In this document: positions 43,315 to 55,339 of the stretch, in pieces
Numbering within the stretch: position 1 is the first letter of the stretch
How the letters are laid out: each line of letters begins with the position of its first letter
Source of the DNA: Schistosoma mansoni
Taxonomy: Eukaryota; Platyhelminthes; Trematoda; Strigeidida; Schistosomatidae
NCBI RefSeq assembly: GCF_000237925.1
Contig: NC_031495.1
Location: forward strand, 65,020,939 to 65,084,938
Length of the DNA: 64,000 nt
Direction of reading: 5' to 3'
Program-made: the position numbers and the translations under genes
The notes under the pieces: generated by a model
What the model saw: only the letters and a program-made list of their open reading frames with translations
What the model was told of the DNA's origin: nothing
Databases searched by the model: none

Positions 43315-44230
43315 CCGGGGCAAAAAAATTTATTACTGCCTCTTTTTGGATTTATAGGTCAGGATTTAGACGTTTGGCCTCTATAGCTTCGAAAAATTTC
43401 AGAAAATTAGAACGCGATTGTTTATTGCGCGCTTTTAAAGACTTCAGTGTATCCACTTGATGTCCTGTATCAAGGACATATCTGGAGATGACACTATTGA
43501 ATGCCTTTAGCCCATTTGATCCTAAACATTTTGGAATATGAACTTCGGATAGGACGTAGGTCTTCCTTTTTGCTTTGGGAGACACATGAGAATTTGTTGA
43601 CGTAGATGATGGTAAAATGGGAGGGATACCTGTAGATCTTTAGGTATGTTAAAAAATATATTGTTTTGGACAAGACAATCACTTTAGCTGCAGGACAAGT
43701 TCTTGTCAGTGATGCTTTTAGTCTTATGTTGATTGACCCTGTTACATCATCACCTTTGAATTTAGGTTGAATAAAAATGGGTTTTTGTTTACTTTAGTTT
43801 GTTTGTGTTTTTTATCCTCAGGTTTCCATATTTCTCAATAAATTTCTGTGGGTATCCGCTGTTCTTTAAACACTTTTTCATACATTTTCTGTTCTGTGAA
43901 ATATGGTTTTAACCAATGCCTTTTGTAACTGAATGGACAAAAGCTATTGAGATTGAGATAAGTTCCATTCCATGCTATTTTACATAAACTAAACTTTATA
44001 CCGTACCATCCTTTCTCCACTTCATTGAGACGTCGAGAAAATGGGACGTGTTTTTATTTACAGGTTCCATGTTGAGCTGATTATTTTTATAGGCTTCGTT
44101 GGAAAGTTTTAGCAGGTTTGGTGGATATTGTTGATTATTAGATATGATGAAAGTGTCGTCAACATACCTCAAATAATGCACCATTTCACTATTTATGCAT
44201 TTTATTCTGCAAACCTTATTGTTCTTGATC
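43315..44230 (-). mobile_element. Old Penelope-like element remnant (second family)
   Basis: On the minus strand the pieces run from an RT motif C block (HYLRYVDDTFIISNNQQYPP, about 44184) through NKNTSHFLDVSMKWRKDGTV, then the thumb region (KRHWLKPYFTEQK), to the C-terminal nuclease tail (YVLDTGHQVDTL, FFEAIEAKRLNPDL) near 43352. The motifs match the Penelope-like ORF at 59079 in order but the sequence is clearly different, so this is another lineage. Frames are interrupted several times, so it is an old copy. Confidence 0.75.
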
Positions 44231-44451
44231 TGTTGAAAGAAAAATATTACAGTGTGATGGACGGAAATACGAGTATACGAATAGTAATAATAGTAAAGCT
44301 AGTAAAAACGATTCTAAGTAAAACCAATCAGTTCTACAAAGAACAAGAACAAAAAACTACACGAAGTGTGACTTGCAGATGAAAGACTCCCTTTTACTCA
44401 TATTGTTAAAAAAAAGGAATCTTACCAATAAGACATGGTAAATCTTACATG

Positions 44452-44586
44452 TAACTCCTCTTGTAGCCAGTCCGGGGGCTACTACCGATCCCAAGCCCGG
44501 ATAAAGGACGAGGTTTGGGCATTGGGTTTGCGACTCCATCCCGTAGAAAACTAACCCGCTAAAAAATGTTAACCAGAAGAAAAATG
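44452..44586 (+). mobile_element. RTE 5' leader fragment
   Basis: TAACTCCTCTTGTAGCCAG to GTAGAAAACTAACCCGC and GTTAACCAGAAGAAAAA. No coding sequence follows. Confidence 0.65.
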
Positions 44587-44589
44587 ATT

Positions 44590-45835
44590 CAAAAACTTAC
44601 ATCTGAACTAATAGATAGATTTGAGTATTATGATGGTAAATTTACCAGAATAATATTTGAAGCACTAGCTGAAAAGCGTGCAATCTGTAGGTTAGAAACC
44701 AAGTAGTGTAGCTTTACCTTGGTAAAGAACAAGGTGTATTGGTAAGGAAATAAACTATTGCTTTATTTCTTTAACATTTGTAGATCACCAACACAGGTGA
44801 TCTCTGTCAATGATCGCTCGCCTACTCAAATTATACGAAGATAATATAGTCTCCCAGCCTACATTAAATTCACACCTCATGGTTAGTAACTAACATGTCC
44901 AGGTACTGTAGCTATTTTAATGACCGTATAGAACGAGGATAATGTTATTACAAAAAGTGGTAGGAGAAACAGACTGCAACCACTACCTCATATACCCGTA
45001 GATAGAGTAGAATCGGTTAGTGAGGCTTGGTTGTCCTTAACCTTGACCGAGGATTGGCAAATTGTTTGACATTCAGTGACATACCTGCCAGGTAGTTTGG
45101 CTAGGACCAAGTGAAATTTCAGTGAACCTACAGATTTTATCATTCTTCTTATTCTGCTACCGATGGAATGCAACAGTGCGTGAATACAGTCTAACTTTGT
45201 AAATCCTATTATTAGTGATTGTCTTATCTTTAAAACCTATCTTATTTAACTTAGAATATTAATTTTCATTGATAGGCCTAATGATGATGCGTTTACGGAT
45301 CGTTTTTCAACCAATCTAACCATTAAAAATCAAAATAAACAAATTAAGATAACTGATAAAATGTTTATACATCTAAACAACACTCAATGTTAGATGATGT
45401 AGAGATGAAGTCAAGACCATATATATCATCTGGAGCTTCATAAAATAGTGTCATGTCTGTCATCTGAGAGTGACAGTAAAAATCCAAGAGTTTATCAGCT
45501 TTAAAGATCACAAGATATGGTACTGGCTATTACTCAGTAATCAATGTTTGAGAGTATTTAAAATACACAGAATGTGGTTCGTGGCGCATTTGGCTTTTTG
45601 ATAACGTTTCTTACTATGACACTAGACCTGTAATTGAGTCAGATACGGAGGATATATATATATGTATATAAATCTATGGGTTGATTTTATTACAAGAAGA
45701 TCAATGAAGTAAGTAAACAATTTCATGCTATTTTTTTAGAGGAATATTTTTCTATTTTTCTAGAGCCAATTTTTTAGGCTCTTGATATTGATCAGAATGT
45801 ATGAGTTATAGTCAGGTATTATTATTCAATCAGGT
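44590..45835. other. Stretch without gene
   Basis: AT-rich; a moderately GC-rich patch at 44990-45180 has no recognisable frame. A TATATATATGTATATA run lies near 45652. Confidence 0.4.
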
Positions 45836-45844
45836 ATCATTTAG

Positions 45845-46205
45845 CTTTTAACACCGGAATCTGGTTTGTTATATCCCAAAGTAGCTTGTTGCTGATAGTG
45901 TCTGGCCATCGGATCCTAAGTATCTTGCATAGACAACTGTTAATAAACACTTGTATCTTCTGGATGATGGCTTTCGTAGTTTTCCAGGTATCCGCCCCAT
46001 ATAGTAGAACTGTCTTTACATTTGTATTGAAAATTCCGGTCTTGGTATTGGTTGACAATTGTTTTGAGTTCCAGTTGTTCTTAAATTGTAGAAATTCTGC
46101 TCTTACTTTGCCGATCCACGTTTTCACATCTGCATCATTTCCACCATGTTCATCAGTGATGCTGCCCAGATATGTAAAGGTTTTCACATCCTTCAGAACT
46201 TCTAC
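45845..46205 (-). mobile_element. RTE LINE, RT C-terminal block
   Basis: Encodes [60 protein letters not shown] and [20 protein letters not shown] in one open frame (46235-45837). It lacks both the 3' tail and the catalytic part, so it is cut at both ends. Confidence 0.8.
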
Positions 46206-46401
46206 GATAATAGCAGTAAACATGAATATAATCATTGTATATGAGACGATAATACAACCAGATATTTAATGATGATCTAATAAAGATTTTTCCCAATATC
46301 ACTATAGCTATAACCTCATTTATGAATATGCATATTTGAAATACCACATTCATTACAATAAAATGAAAGTTTTGATTTATCGAGTATAATGTATATACTA
46401 C

Positions 46402-46705
46402 TGTAGTGAACAAAACACGGATGGGGACAATTGAATGTATTCAAGCAGAAGTTACAGACTATCTCACTAAATTCTGATAATCATACAGTCAACAGTTAAT
46501 TTGCAAAATAACAGTCAATTGTCTCAATCTTAACTGTTCCTTCTGCAAATATCAATCAATCTTCTCTGATCTCATTGTTCATGTATTTTTGTACCGATTA
46601 AGCTTCATTTCTCTTCTTTCCTTACTGATCTGCCAAAATACATCCTATGTCTGACCATCACCATATACTACTTATGTGGATATAAGTAGACCACATTACA
46701 CTATT
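46402..46705 (+). repeat. Family C dispersed repeat, full copy
   Basis: TGTAGTGAACAAAACACGG to AAGTAGACCACATTACA, followed by a TAC/TAA microsatellite. Confidence 0.7.
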
Positions 46706-47090
46706 ACTACTACTACTACTAATAATAATAATAATAATAATAATAATCCATTTGATGAAAACAACAATTAACTTCACTTTAATGTCAGTTTATAATCCAC
46801 ATATTACGTCATTTAAATGTTTGTAGATTTCAAAATACTCTTTATTTTGTACAATATTGTTTTACTAAACTCCATCACTAGGGTTAGCTTTATAAGAAAA
46901 TCTTGATCCATCATAATTTATAATCAGTTATCAACATTCCAAAGGGATTTAATACATAAGTTGTTGTGTTCATTGTACAATATCAGCTAAGACATCATCA
47001 TTATTACCATGATTATTATTATCATTACTATAACTATTATTACTATTACTATTATTAGTAGTATTATTAGTAGTATTATTGTTTAAACGA
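46706..47090. repeat. Trinucleotide microsatellites
   Basis: (TAC)n and (TAA)n at 46707-46746, and interrupted ATT/TTA repeats at 46993-47086. Confidence 0.8.
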
Positions 47091-47387
47091 TTAAATCTAC
47101 ATTAACATTCATAATTTGAAGGTCTTACATGGTGAAATTTATTACATACATCTAACGATTAACATTTTAAAAAAGTGGTAGGTGATAGAAGTTCTTACTA
47201 TAATTATTATGAATAAACTGAAATATAAATATGTAGAATAATGTTTACTTGTATTAACATAATAAACAAGTTCTATTTACAATTAAGATCTCATAAATTT
47301 GAACATTGAATATTGACAATTGAACACATTGAAAATTTGCGGGAATTCAAACTTTTTTGAGATTCAACCATTATTTGATCTTTATCA

Positions 47388-47876
47388 ATGATTTGGAATT
47401 TGATATTATTATTCAATTTCATAATTGGAAGTATAAGTAGTAGTGTGGATACAAATCATAGTGAATATAAGACATTTTTAGCGTTAACAAACAATAATAT
47501 TTATACAAGAAGTCATTTTTCAAATAAAGTCTTTAGAGAAGAACATATTGAAGAAGAATCTGTTGAATTACCGGAATATCATCATGTGGATGATGAATCT
47601 TTGAATGCTTTGAATGTGTCTAAGATTTATTCTAATGAAACAAGTACCAACTCATCATTATTATTATTATCATCATCATCCGAAACATTAAAGAAAACAA
47701 AAAAGAAGCCATCTAAAAGTATTCGTAAAGTATTTCGTAAACATTCGAGTTCCATAGATATGGGATTTAGTGGAAGTTACTATATTTGTTCTAATGCTAA
47801 TTTGTTACATATTCCATATATAATTTACCATATTTTTACTTTGATCTCTGTCATGTGTTTCATGATGGTTTCTTAG
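47388..47876 (+). CDS. Putative small secreted or membrane-anchored protein
   Basis: A 162-residue frame starting at the first ATG, MIWNLILLFNFIIGSISSS, which fits a signal peptide of about 19 residues. The middle is acidic (EEHIEEESVELPEY) with Ser runs, then a basic block (KKTKKKPSKSIRKVFRKH), then a hydrophobic C-terminal segment of about 25 residues that could be a membrane anchor or GPI signal. AATAAA follows at 47990, about 115 bases after the stop. It does not share the YPS or ETEP blocks of the two genes downstream, so I do not call it a family member, though layout, size, strand and spacing are similar. It could still be a chance frame or an exon of a spliced gene. Confidence 0.5.
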   Translation: MIWNLILLFNFIIGSISSSVDTNHSEYKTFLALTNNNIYTRSHFSNKVFREEHIEEESVELPEYHHVDDESLNALNVSKIYSNETSTNSSLLLLSSSSETLKKTKKKPSKSIRKVFRKHSSSIDMGFSGSYYICSNANLLHIPYIIYHIFTLISVMCFMMVS

Positions 47877-47989
47877 ATACGAATGTTCTTTGGTTCACTT
47901 TCCATCATCGTTGATATGTTATTGTTTAAATGACTTGTTTATATCTAACCCCTACGTTTATTATAATCTTCTGGTATACGTATATTTTA

Positions 47990-47995
47990 AATAAA
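47990..47995 (+). promoter_or_regulatory. Polyadenylation signal AATAAA, frame at 47388
   Basis: AATAAA followed by GCTGAATAATG, about 115 bases after the stop codon. Confidence 0.4.
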
Positions 47996-47999
47996 GCTG

Positions 48000-48690
48000 A
48001 ATAATGTATTAATGATTCTGTACTTGACATACTCGATAAGTTCTTGTATAATGACAAAAACCTACGTTTACGAATTCATTCATCTAGTTTCGAATTCCTA
48101 GGAAACTCGAAGACTTGGTTTCTTGCTGGTTCGAACTATCTAGTAATGTGTATTTGGAAAGTTGAAAAGACAGATGTTCTTCATGTTATCCAAGCCTATA
48201 TATCCTAATGTTGTCGAACTAACCTATAACCAATCTTAATTAGATATCGTCTTTTCACATCACTGAGATAAATGAGTTTTTGAATACAAACAGTTTCTTA
48301 TGGTTTTATGGGATCTACCACTCTGTAAAGGTAAATTGACAAAAGAATAAATGTTGTAGATGGTATGGAGTTCGAAACCGTTATTTCTGAATTAACGCCA
48401 TATAGTTTCATCTAATGAATTAAAGTAAATATGTCACTAATAAGAGTGCGTGGTATTACTTGTCTAGTAACCTGTTACTCAAGTTTCCTATTCAAACTTA
48501 TTCACTGTAACTATAAGATTTTTTTTATTTTGACATTTAACAACTATGCTACACTGACGAAATAACAGACTAACTAGTAATTTATTAAACCTAATGGCTT
48601 AACATTTAGTGGTATAATTTAATGACTAAAGATGTTTCTGCGGTAGTTTGTTATTTGAGAGCAGAAACATCCTTGAGTTCTTTATAATTA
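48000..48690. other. Stretch without gene
   Basis: AT-rich, nothing recognised downstream of the frame at 47388. Confidence 0.4.
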
Positions 48691-48691
48691 T

Positions 48692-49300
48692 CAGAAAGGG
48701 TTTTTTGTGCAGATTTAGTATTTTCGTAGTTGAAAACGTGAGTCAATTGAAGCTAGACCATCATGGAAAACCTGGAAACACTGGACGACCATTTCGTCCT
48801 ATTATGGGACTCCTCGGCAGTGCTCATCCACGACATCACCTCGAGAGATTCGAACCCAAGACCTACCAGTCTCGCACCAGAGCACTTAACCGATAGACCA
48901 CTGAGCCGGCATCAACTATGAAAGTACTAAATCTCCACGAAAAACCCTTCTGATAATAATAATCATATGCCCACTAGTGACTGATTTCGAGAGGTAAATC
49001 CAGGAGTTCTAGTGAGAAGCAGTGACCAGTGGAGTTCAAACTACGTCTGTTGTGAGATATCAACTCACTGAAGAAAATTGGTGAACGGTTGCTCAACTTT
49101 GTGGATTGGTTGAAGTTAGATATTAACACCGTTGGATGCCGGCTCAGTGGTCTATCGGTTAAGTGCTCTGGCGCGAGACTGGTAGATCCTGGGTTCGAAT
49201 CTCGCGAGGCGGGATCGTGAATGCGCACTGCTGTGGAGTCCCATAATGGGACGAAACGGCCATCTAGTGCTTCCAGGTTTTCCATGGTGGTCTAGCTTCT
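48692..49300. repeat. Family B SINE, head-to-head inverted pair of two near-complete units
   Basis: A minus unit 48692-48915 with tRNA-like part and ribozyme, then a 3' end piece and a full plus unit to 49300. The two tRNA-like parts are inverted copies. The plus ribozyme at 49222-49273 has CTGTGGA, perfect stem II and GAAAC, with triplet ATC. Confidence 0.85.
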
Positions 49301-49309
49301 TTGTAATTA

Positions 49310-49795
49310 TTTCTCTCTGGATTGCTATATATAATTTGTTAGTATTAATAAAACTCTTTGGCTTATCCACAAAAATTAGTGTGTAAGGACAGTCATTTAA
49401 TTTTATAAAGTAAACTGCTTATTGCTACACAATTCATTCGCACTTTACTTAGTTATGTTAAATATCAACACTATCTACATCCACACAATTTGTATGAAGG
49501 GTTTCAATTTGAGTTATCAACTTCATTTTCTTTTCCAGTAACCTTCTACGTTTCTAATAAGTTACTTAACCTTCAGTTCACTAAGTGCATCTAGGTATTA
49601 TAACAATAAAATGAGATATATCAGTGACAGTATCAACGTAGGCTTGGAGAAGTTTTATTATTACGCAATAATTTAATCGAAAATTACTATAGTCATTGAT
49701 AAATCATGGTTCTTAAGTTGTATTACTTGAGGGTGGTTAATATGCTAACAATTTTTATTAACCTTAATATTTTAATTTAAAACAAATCAGATATT
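49310..49795. other. AT-rich stretch
   Basis: Nothing recognised. Confidence 0.4.
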
Positions 49796-49798
49796 TAT

Positions 49799-50144
49799 AA
49801 ACAAAGATGTATAGTGGCTAGCAGTGGAATCCAGGACGCGCGTTTCGTCCACTCAGCTGAGTGGATAACGCGATGGCGTTTGAAGCGAACGGTACCGGGT
49901 TCGAGCCCCAGAGTGAACATCAACTCTGAGATGCAGGTACATCCAGCTGAAGAGTCCCGAATAGGACGAAACCCGCGTCCTGAATTTCACTGCTAGCCAC
50001 TACCCATCTTTGCTTACAATGCTTGTAAATTAAGGCTATATTGAGGTAATAAGCACAGTATGCATATATGCCAATAAGAGACTGACCAGTTGCAATCCTG
50101 AAAACATCAATGGTAAGATTCAAACAAACAATACCAAGTGAATT
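49799..50144. repeat. Family A SINE, inverted chimera with intact ribozyme
   Basis: A minus-oriented 55-base piece ends inside the ribozyme (GTTTCGTCC) and joins a plus-oriented unit at the A box (CTCAGCTGAGTGGATAACGC), followed by B box, ribozyme and complete 3' part. Confidence 0.85.
49935..49996 (+). ncRNA. Hammerhead ribozyme motif, family A
   Basis: ATCCAG, CTGAAGA, stem II GTCCCGAATAGGAC, GAAAC, CCGC, GTC, CTGAAT. Core complete with N7=A; stem I has one mismatch. Confidence 0.75.
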
Positions 50145-50514
50145 TAAATCAGTTATTTGTTGACTGCTGAAATTAATTTGAAAACAACACCCGATGATAT
50201 CACCACTACTTTAGAGATATCCTCATCAAATGATGATTTAATTTTAGAGTAAGGTTCACTACTGATTCAAACAACCATGTAATTGTTACTTGTATATCCT
50301 CAATCATTTCAGTCAATAGAGTATTAGTAACGTTATAGAATAAATTTTATTGGTCAATTTCAAAATCACAATCTTACATCTTACAACAAACAAAAATAAT
50401 TTTTTTTAACTACTGATAAACTACTGAATAAATATTTCGAATATATTGATTGATTACATCATGTTTGTTCCCTTTGAAATTCAACTTATATATAGATATA
50501 TATTCACACATTTA
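50145..50514. other. AT-rich stretch
   Basis: Nothing recognised. Confidence 0.4.
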
Positions 50515-50515
50515 T

Positions 50516-50600
50516 TCATCCAGCTGACAAGTCCCAAATAGGACAAAACACGCGTCAAACTGGATTCCACTGCTAGCCACTATCCATCTTTGCTTACCAT
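50516..50600 (+). repeat. Family A ribozyme fragment
   Basis: CATCCAGCTGACAAGTCC to CCACTATCCATCTTTGCTTA. Two core positions are changed (CTGACAA, CAAAA), so it is inactive. Confidence 0.75.
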
Positions 50601-50604
50601 GATA

Positions 50605-50657
50605 TTTATTAGGTTAAAATATCCCAAATTTATCGAAAGAAAAGAATAACTGTTCAC

Positions 50658-50693
<36 letters not shown>

Positions 50694-51408
50694 CGTTAAA
50701 GTAACCTGTTAAGGATCGGGACATTTCATGCTTTTTTAACTAAAGAAAAAATGCTCCACCCTAAATTATTTCTTCTGAAAAAGAGAAAAAAAGAACAGCA
50801 AATCCATTTTAATTATGGATTAAAAAAAAATAGTCAAATTTTTTCATTTTAATTTCTATATAGATAAGGTAAATCTTGTAACCATAGCAATAATAAATGT
50901 CTACCATTTTCAGAATGTACGACAAATAGTTCATTCATCCAATAAATGAGAACTTATTGTTATCCACATCTACTATCTGGTTACATTTGAATAATAATTT
51001 TTTTATCTTGAGTTCAACTATCCAAAGGGTGTTATAAAGAATTTGAAGGGAATCACTTCTTCTTCTTATGACCTTTATATGAATAAAGAAGCCATAGAAG
51101 AGAGATAGCTTTAACTAGAAAGAATTTTTTAAGGGAAAAGTTCATCAATCGTTAATTTTCACAAAGCTAGAAAGAGATGAGATGGTTTAATCTTAAATTC
51201 TTCATAATTCAGTGATCTAGTACAAAATGATCTGCTAAGGATTGAGCGATAGATTTTGTTTGAATGAATGTATGACTATAATGGTTTGTAAATTGGATGG
51301 AAAGGAACTTGATTCTAACCAGAAGCCTACCTAATAAACTGAAGATAATATGTTTTCACTCATTAAACCAATGATTGTAATATATACAAGCTTTAGATTT
51401 GACTAACT
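50605..51408. other. Stretch without gene, TTA microsatellite
   Basis: (ATT)n at 50660-50693; the rest is AT-rich with no recognised feature. Confidence 0.45.
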
Positions 51409-51409
51409 A

Positions 51410-52660
51410 ACATACTCCTGTTACCCCTCCTTGAGTAACATAGGCAGCCCATTAACATTGTCCATCTAACTCTGTCCTGTACAATCCTTTCTACTTGTTT
51501 CTAGTTGCTATTCATCTTGAAGTTACTTTTATATCTGACTTCAGTGATTTGTCTGGTATATTGTCAGGTATTATCGCCTTCCCACTCTTGATTTGCCTGA
51601 TGGCCATTTTGATTTCTTTGATCGTTGGTGGGGTAGTGGCATATATAGGACGGTGGATTAAATGAGACCGGTCTATTCAGCGATTCCTCGGAGTATTCTG
51701 CCCATCTTTACTTCTGTTCTTGAGTCTCCATGGTTGTCTTTCGTTCTTTGTCCTTGACTGATCTCTCCAGTTTGTTATATCTCCCTGCCAGTTTCTTCAT
51801 TGTATCATATAGTTGTTTCATATTCCCTTCTCTTGCAGCTTTTTCCTCCGGCGTTGTTGGTTCACCCATGTATTTCTGCTTATCGGCTTTAATACTTTTC
51901 TTCACTTCCTTGTTTGCTTCTTCGTACTCTGTTTGTGCCTTGGCTTTCTCTGCTCGTTTTTGACTGTTGTTAATTGCTGTCTTCTTCTTCCTTTCTTCAA
52001 TCTTGTTCAGCATTTCGATGGAGATCCATTCCTTATGATGATGCTTGTTGAGACTCAGCACCTCCTGACACGTTGAAGTTAGTACTTCTTTGATCTCTTT
52101 CCAGTTGTCTTCCATAGTGGTTACTTCTTCTTCCAGTAAATCTTGCAAGGCTTGGGACATGTTTTTGAGTTATCTTGAATTGGTTGGGTTGGTTAGTAGT
52201 AGGAAGTCCGTTTTGAGCCTTCGTAATTCTGTTTCTCCAGTTTTTCAGTGCTTCTCTAGCTATAGTTCTATCATGGCAATTATCAGGTGGTGATCTAAAC
52301 TATGTCAACTACTGTTTTGGTTCTCATGTCTTCCATTGACCTTCTGCATTTTTTCGTGATACAAATATGAATGATCTGATTCTCTGTTGTGTGGTTCAAT
52401 GAGACCCATGTAGCTTTGTGTATGCGTCTGTGTGAGAATATTGTGCCTCATATAACCATTTTTTGAATGCTCATAAATTTGAAAATCTGTCATCATTTTC
52501 GTTCCTTTCTCCCAGTCAGTCCATGTCGTCCCATGATACCTTCATACTCAATGCTGTCCATTCCAACTTTGGAGTTCAAGTCTTTCACCAGGATGGTCAG
52601 GTCCTTTTCCGAACTATTATGCATACTGTAAGCGAAAAAACGATATGCACATAGAAAAAA
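51410..52660 (-). mobile_element. RTE LINE with endonuclease and linker, RT core deleted
   Basis: Minus-strand order: endonuclease piece (DLTILVKDLNSKVGMDSIEY near 52560), other endonuclease pieces, a long open linker frame (52160-51708: MSQALQDLLEEEVTTMEDNW, LNKHHHKEWISIEMLNKIEE, NKEVKKSIKADKQKYMGEPT), the first RT residues (near 51560), then a direct jump to the 3' end at 51545-51410. The RT catalytic core is missing while both ends remain. Confidence 0.85.
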
Positions 52661-52854
52661 TAAAATATACAGAGTTAGATGAAAAGAAACGACCATGATA
52701 GGGAGAGATTAGATCACTTTCATTCTCATTACTTCATAAATGTATCACATTTCTGAGTAGAATTTTATTTTAAAGTGCTGAATATAAAATAGAATATTCC
52801 CAGATATCAGTTGAATAGTTACATCTGTTGTGATTTGGCTCAAATTATTTAATA

Positions 52855-53305
52855 TTTAATATCGATCGGACCAGTGACACACGAAACCCGTACGAGCAGT
52901 CTAGAGTACTTATCGGTCCTGCTTTTCTACCTAGCCCAACCAGTTCAGTTCAGAACACCAATCTCAGCCTCTGCGGTATGAATCATTATTCTCAAACATA
53001 CTGGGTTTATATACCCATCAGACAAGTCACATCGAACTATACAATAGAAAATAACATTTGTACAAGATTTAGTCAAATGTGGCTGTGAATGTGGGGAACA
53101 GTAATCAATAGACTGGGTATAACTCAAGAATGGTAAATCATACAATAATAGTTCATAGGTCAAAATAAAGCTCATAATAAGGGGGACATGAATATGAATA
53201 GTTTAGTTATTTGACAAATATACGATAAAAAATATATGCATAGTATTGGTTCATAATTGGATCCCAAAGTTACCATTCACTATTCTCATCGCGACATAAC
53301 ATAAA
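52855..53305 (-). mobile_element. Solo-LTR-like fossil (family L), copy 3
   Basis: Same blocks as 10376 and 40038 and ends GCGACATAACA. No internal genes adjacent. Broken and old. Confidence 0.6.
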
Positions 53306-53314
53306 CATAGGACG

Positions 53315-53460
53315 ATCATGATTTTGGTAGAGTTTTGTTATCTCAACCGGGTGGTTTGATTATGGAGCTTTCATCGCCGTTCTGAAAGACATTATCAGCA
53401 CAAACTTTAGGTACCAAACTATCCAGATCAGAGAACAAAACTTCATCAAATGGTATTTTA
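53315..53460. repeat. Family G repeat, inverted chimera
   Basis: Minus-oriented GTAGAGTTTTGTTATCTCAA to CACAAACTTTAGGTACC, then plus-oriented CCAAACTATCCAGATCAGAG. The ribozyme-like core lies on the minus strand with changes. Confidence 0.6.
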
Positions 53461-53464
53461 TTAT

Positions 53465-54200
53465 TAAGTTGATAATTCATATTAAATATCACATGATAAT
53501 GAAGTGAAATTTTAATATACTAGTATTTTAGGTTACTTTTGTGTTGTGAAGCCCTTCATTTTGAGATCAATTAGATCAGACAATGTTATCGACGGGCGCA
53601 CCACTTTAGTGGCCTGGGATCTGACTCCAGTTAGATCAGATAAATGATTGTTGTCAAAATATACATCCTGACTATTCTCGTATAGTATTATCGACTCGAA
53701 TCACGTTCATGAATAACGGAATAAAAATAAGTCAAATATGAGAATGGATTTTTGCATACATATATTCTGTACGCTCATTAATCTGGACAGACTATCAGAG
53801 GAATGAAACGAAATGACGCACAATGGAGAATACGTGTGAGCTGACACAATTTAATCAAGCATTAATCGACATTATAGCCGAACAAAAAATAATCTACAGA
53901 CATGTGATGAATAGGATAAGAAGTGCATACACATACACTCATATTAACAATTCCAGGTTAATAAGCGAGTAATTAACATGGTCATAATGGGATTCGAGAT
54001 GGATGGATAAACTAGCTTGTCCGGAAGCCAGTATAAGTTATGTAGGCTTAACATAGTAACCGATACTACAGTGTGTATATCTCTATTTATATGAATTTGT
54101 TCAATGTACAATAAATGACAATGATAAATAAAACATTGTAAATACATTCATATAAACGATTACTATTGAACTATTGTTCATATAACTCGTACATGTGTTA
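53465..54200. other. Upstream region of the gene at 54265
   Basis: Mostly unique AT-rich DNA. A short GC-richer piece at 53590-53640 is not assigned. Confidence 0.4.
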
Positions 54201-54203
54201 TAA

Positions 54204-54209
54204 TATAAA
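54204..54209 (+). promoter_or_regulatory. TATA box of the gene at 54265
   Basis: TATAAA 61 bases before the ATG, followed at once by CACTAA. The paralogue at 62335 has TATAAAT 57 bases before its ATG with CACTAA six bases on, so the promoter layout is conserved between the two. Confidence 0.5.
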
Positions 54210-54264
54210 CACTAAACTATTGAATAGATCTAAATAATTTTTTACTTGATTTGCCGGACACATT

Positions 54265-54642
54265 ATGAATCAAATAACATGGTTATCTGTATTCTATACC
54301 AAGGGATATTTCATCCTGATGCTAAGTTTCTTTACTTATATTCCTTCATTGGTATCCCTAAATGAAATGAATGTGTCAGATGAACAAATTACTGGTTATC
54401 CATCAATGAAACAAATACTCTCCAAAGTTAAAGAAGCTGAACAAATTGACGCATTGAATGATTCGAGGATTGAAACAGAACCTGATGAATTAATTATAGC
54501 CCCAGTACGATTTAGTCGTTTACGACGTTATTTTAGACATCAAAAACGTATGATGAGAGCACAATATAGAATGATGAGATTACAAAGAAGATTATACCGT
54601 CGACATTATCGTCGTCCATTTGGATATGGTTACTTTCCATAA
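54265..54642 (+). CDS. Small secreted basic protein (YPS/ETEP/PVR family), paralogue 1
   Basis: A 125-residue single-exon frame. Residues 1-32 contain a hydrophobic segment (FILMLSFFTYIPSLVSL) that fits a signal peptide. The predicted mature part has YPSMKQILSKVKEAE, then ETEPDELIIAPVR, then a tail of about 45 residues with more than a third Arg (RLRR, RRLYRRHYRRP) ending in GYGYFP. The frame at 62335 shares the YPS, SKV, ETEP and PVR blocks in the same order, so the two are paralogues about 8 kb apart on the same strand. A TATA box lies 61 bases before the ATG and AATAAA follows at 54876. I do not recognise the family. A secreted or vesicle-packaged basic protein, or a precursor cut at dibasic sites, are both possible; this is inference. 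Confidence 0.75.
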   Translation: MNQITWLSVFYTKGYFILMLSFFTYIPSLVSLNEMNVSDEQITGYPSMKQILSKVKEAEQIDALNDSRIETEPDELIIAPVRFSRLRRYFRHQKRMMRAQYRMMRLQRRLYRRHYRRPFGYGYFP

Positions 54643-54875
54643 TGATTATCTTGAATCACTTAAACACTCATTTTACATTATTACTTTTTATTGATTGTAA
54701 CGGTGAACTTTCTGATTGTTTATCAGTTAAGATGGTGAGTTCTATTGATGAACTAATTCTATTTTCAAATTTATTCCTCGCATAAAAGCCGCGAAAGGAA
54801 ACCTGACATCTACTTTCTAATTAACTCTGTTTCATTTTACTGTGTATTGATGAATTTCCTAACATAATTTACTTG

Positions 54876-54881
54876 AATAAA
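54876..54881 (+). promoter_or_regulatory. Polyadenylation signal AATAAA, gene at 54265
   Basis: First AATAAA downstream of the stop, about 235 bases after it, in unique AT-rich sequence before a family A repeat at 54940. Confidence 0.45.
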
Positions 54882-54939
54882 TCTTGATGAGCTGTTAGTG
54901 TTTTATTTTAATAGATTTTCATCACCTTAGAAACTTTAT

Positions 54940-55194
54940 AAGCAAAGATGGATAGTGGCTAGCAGTGGAATCCAGGATTCGCGTTTCGTTCTATTTGGGA
55001 CTCGTCAGGACGAAACGCGCGTCAAACTGGATTCCACTGCTAGTCACTATCCATCTTTGTTTATAATGCTTGTGAAATTAAGGCTATATAGAGGAAATTC
55101 GCATAGTATGCACATATGTCAATTAGAGACCGACCAGTTGCAATCCTGAAAACATCAATGGGAAGATTCAAACAAAACAATACTAAGCGAATTC
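54940..55194. repeat. Family A SINE, inverted chimera
   Basis: Minus-oriented ribozyme arm (54940-55007) meets a plus-oriented arm at AGGACGAAACG. The arms pair over about 65 bases; neither strand keeps a complete ribozyme. Confidence 0.8.
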
Positions 55195-55339
55195 ACCATA
55201 GAAACTCTTCTAATAGACTAGGTAAATAATCTTTACAAATAACTTATAAAGTTTTTGAAATATTTTTCAACTGAGTAAATGATTAAGTTCATTTTGAAAC
55301 GACTAATTATGCAATTTTAAATAATTTATTAAATTAATT

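Noticed and set aside
47388-47876. Third member of the YPS/ETEP family
   Set aside because: None of the shared blocks is present; only general layout is similar.
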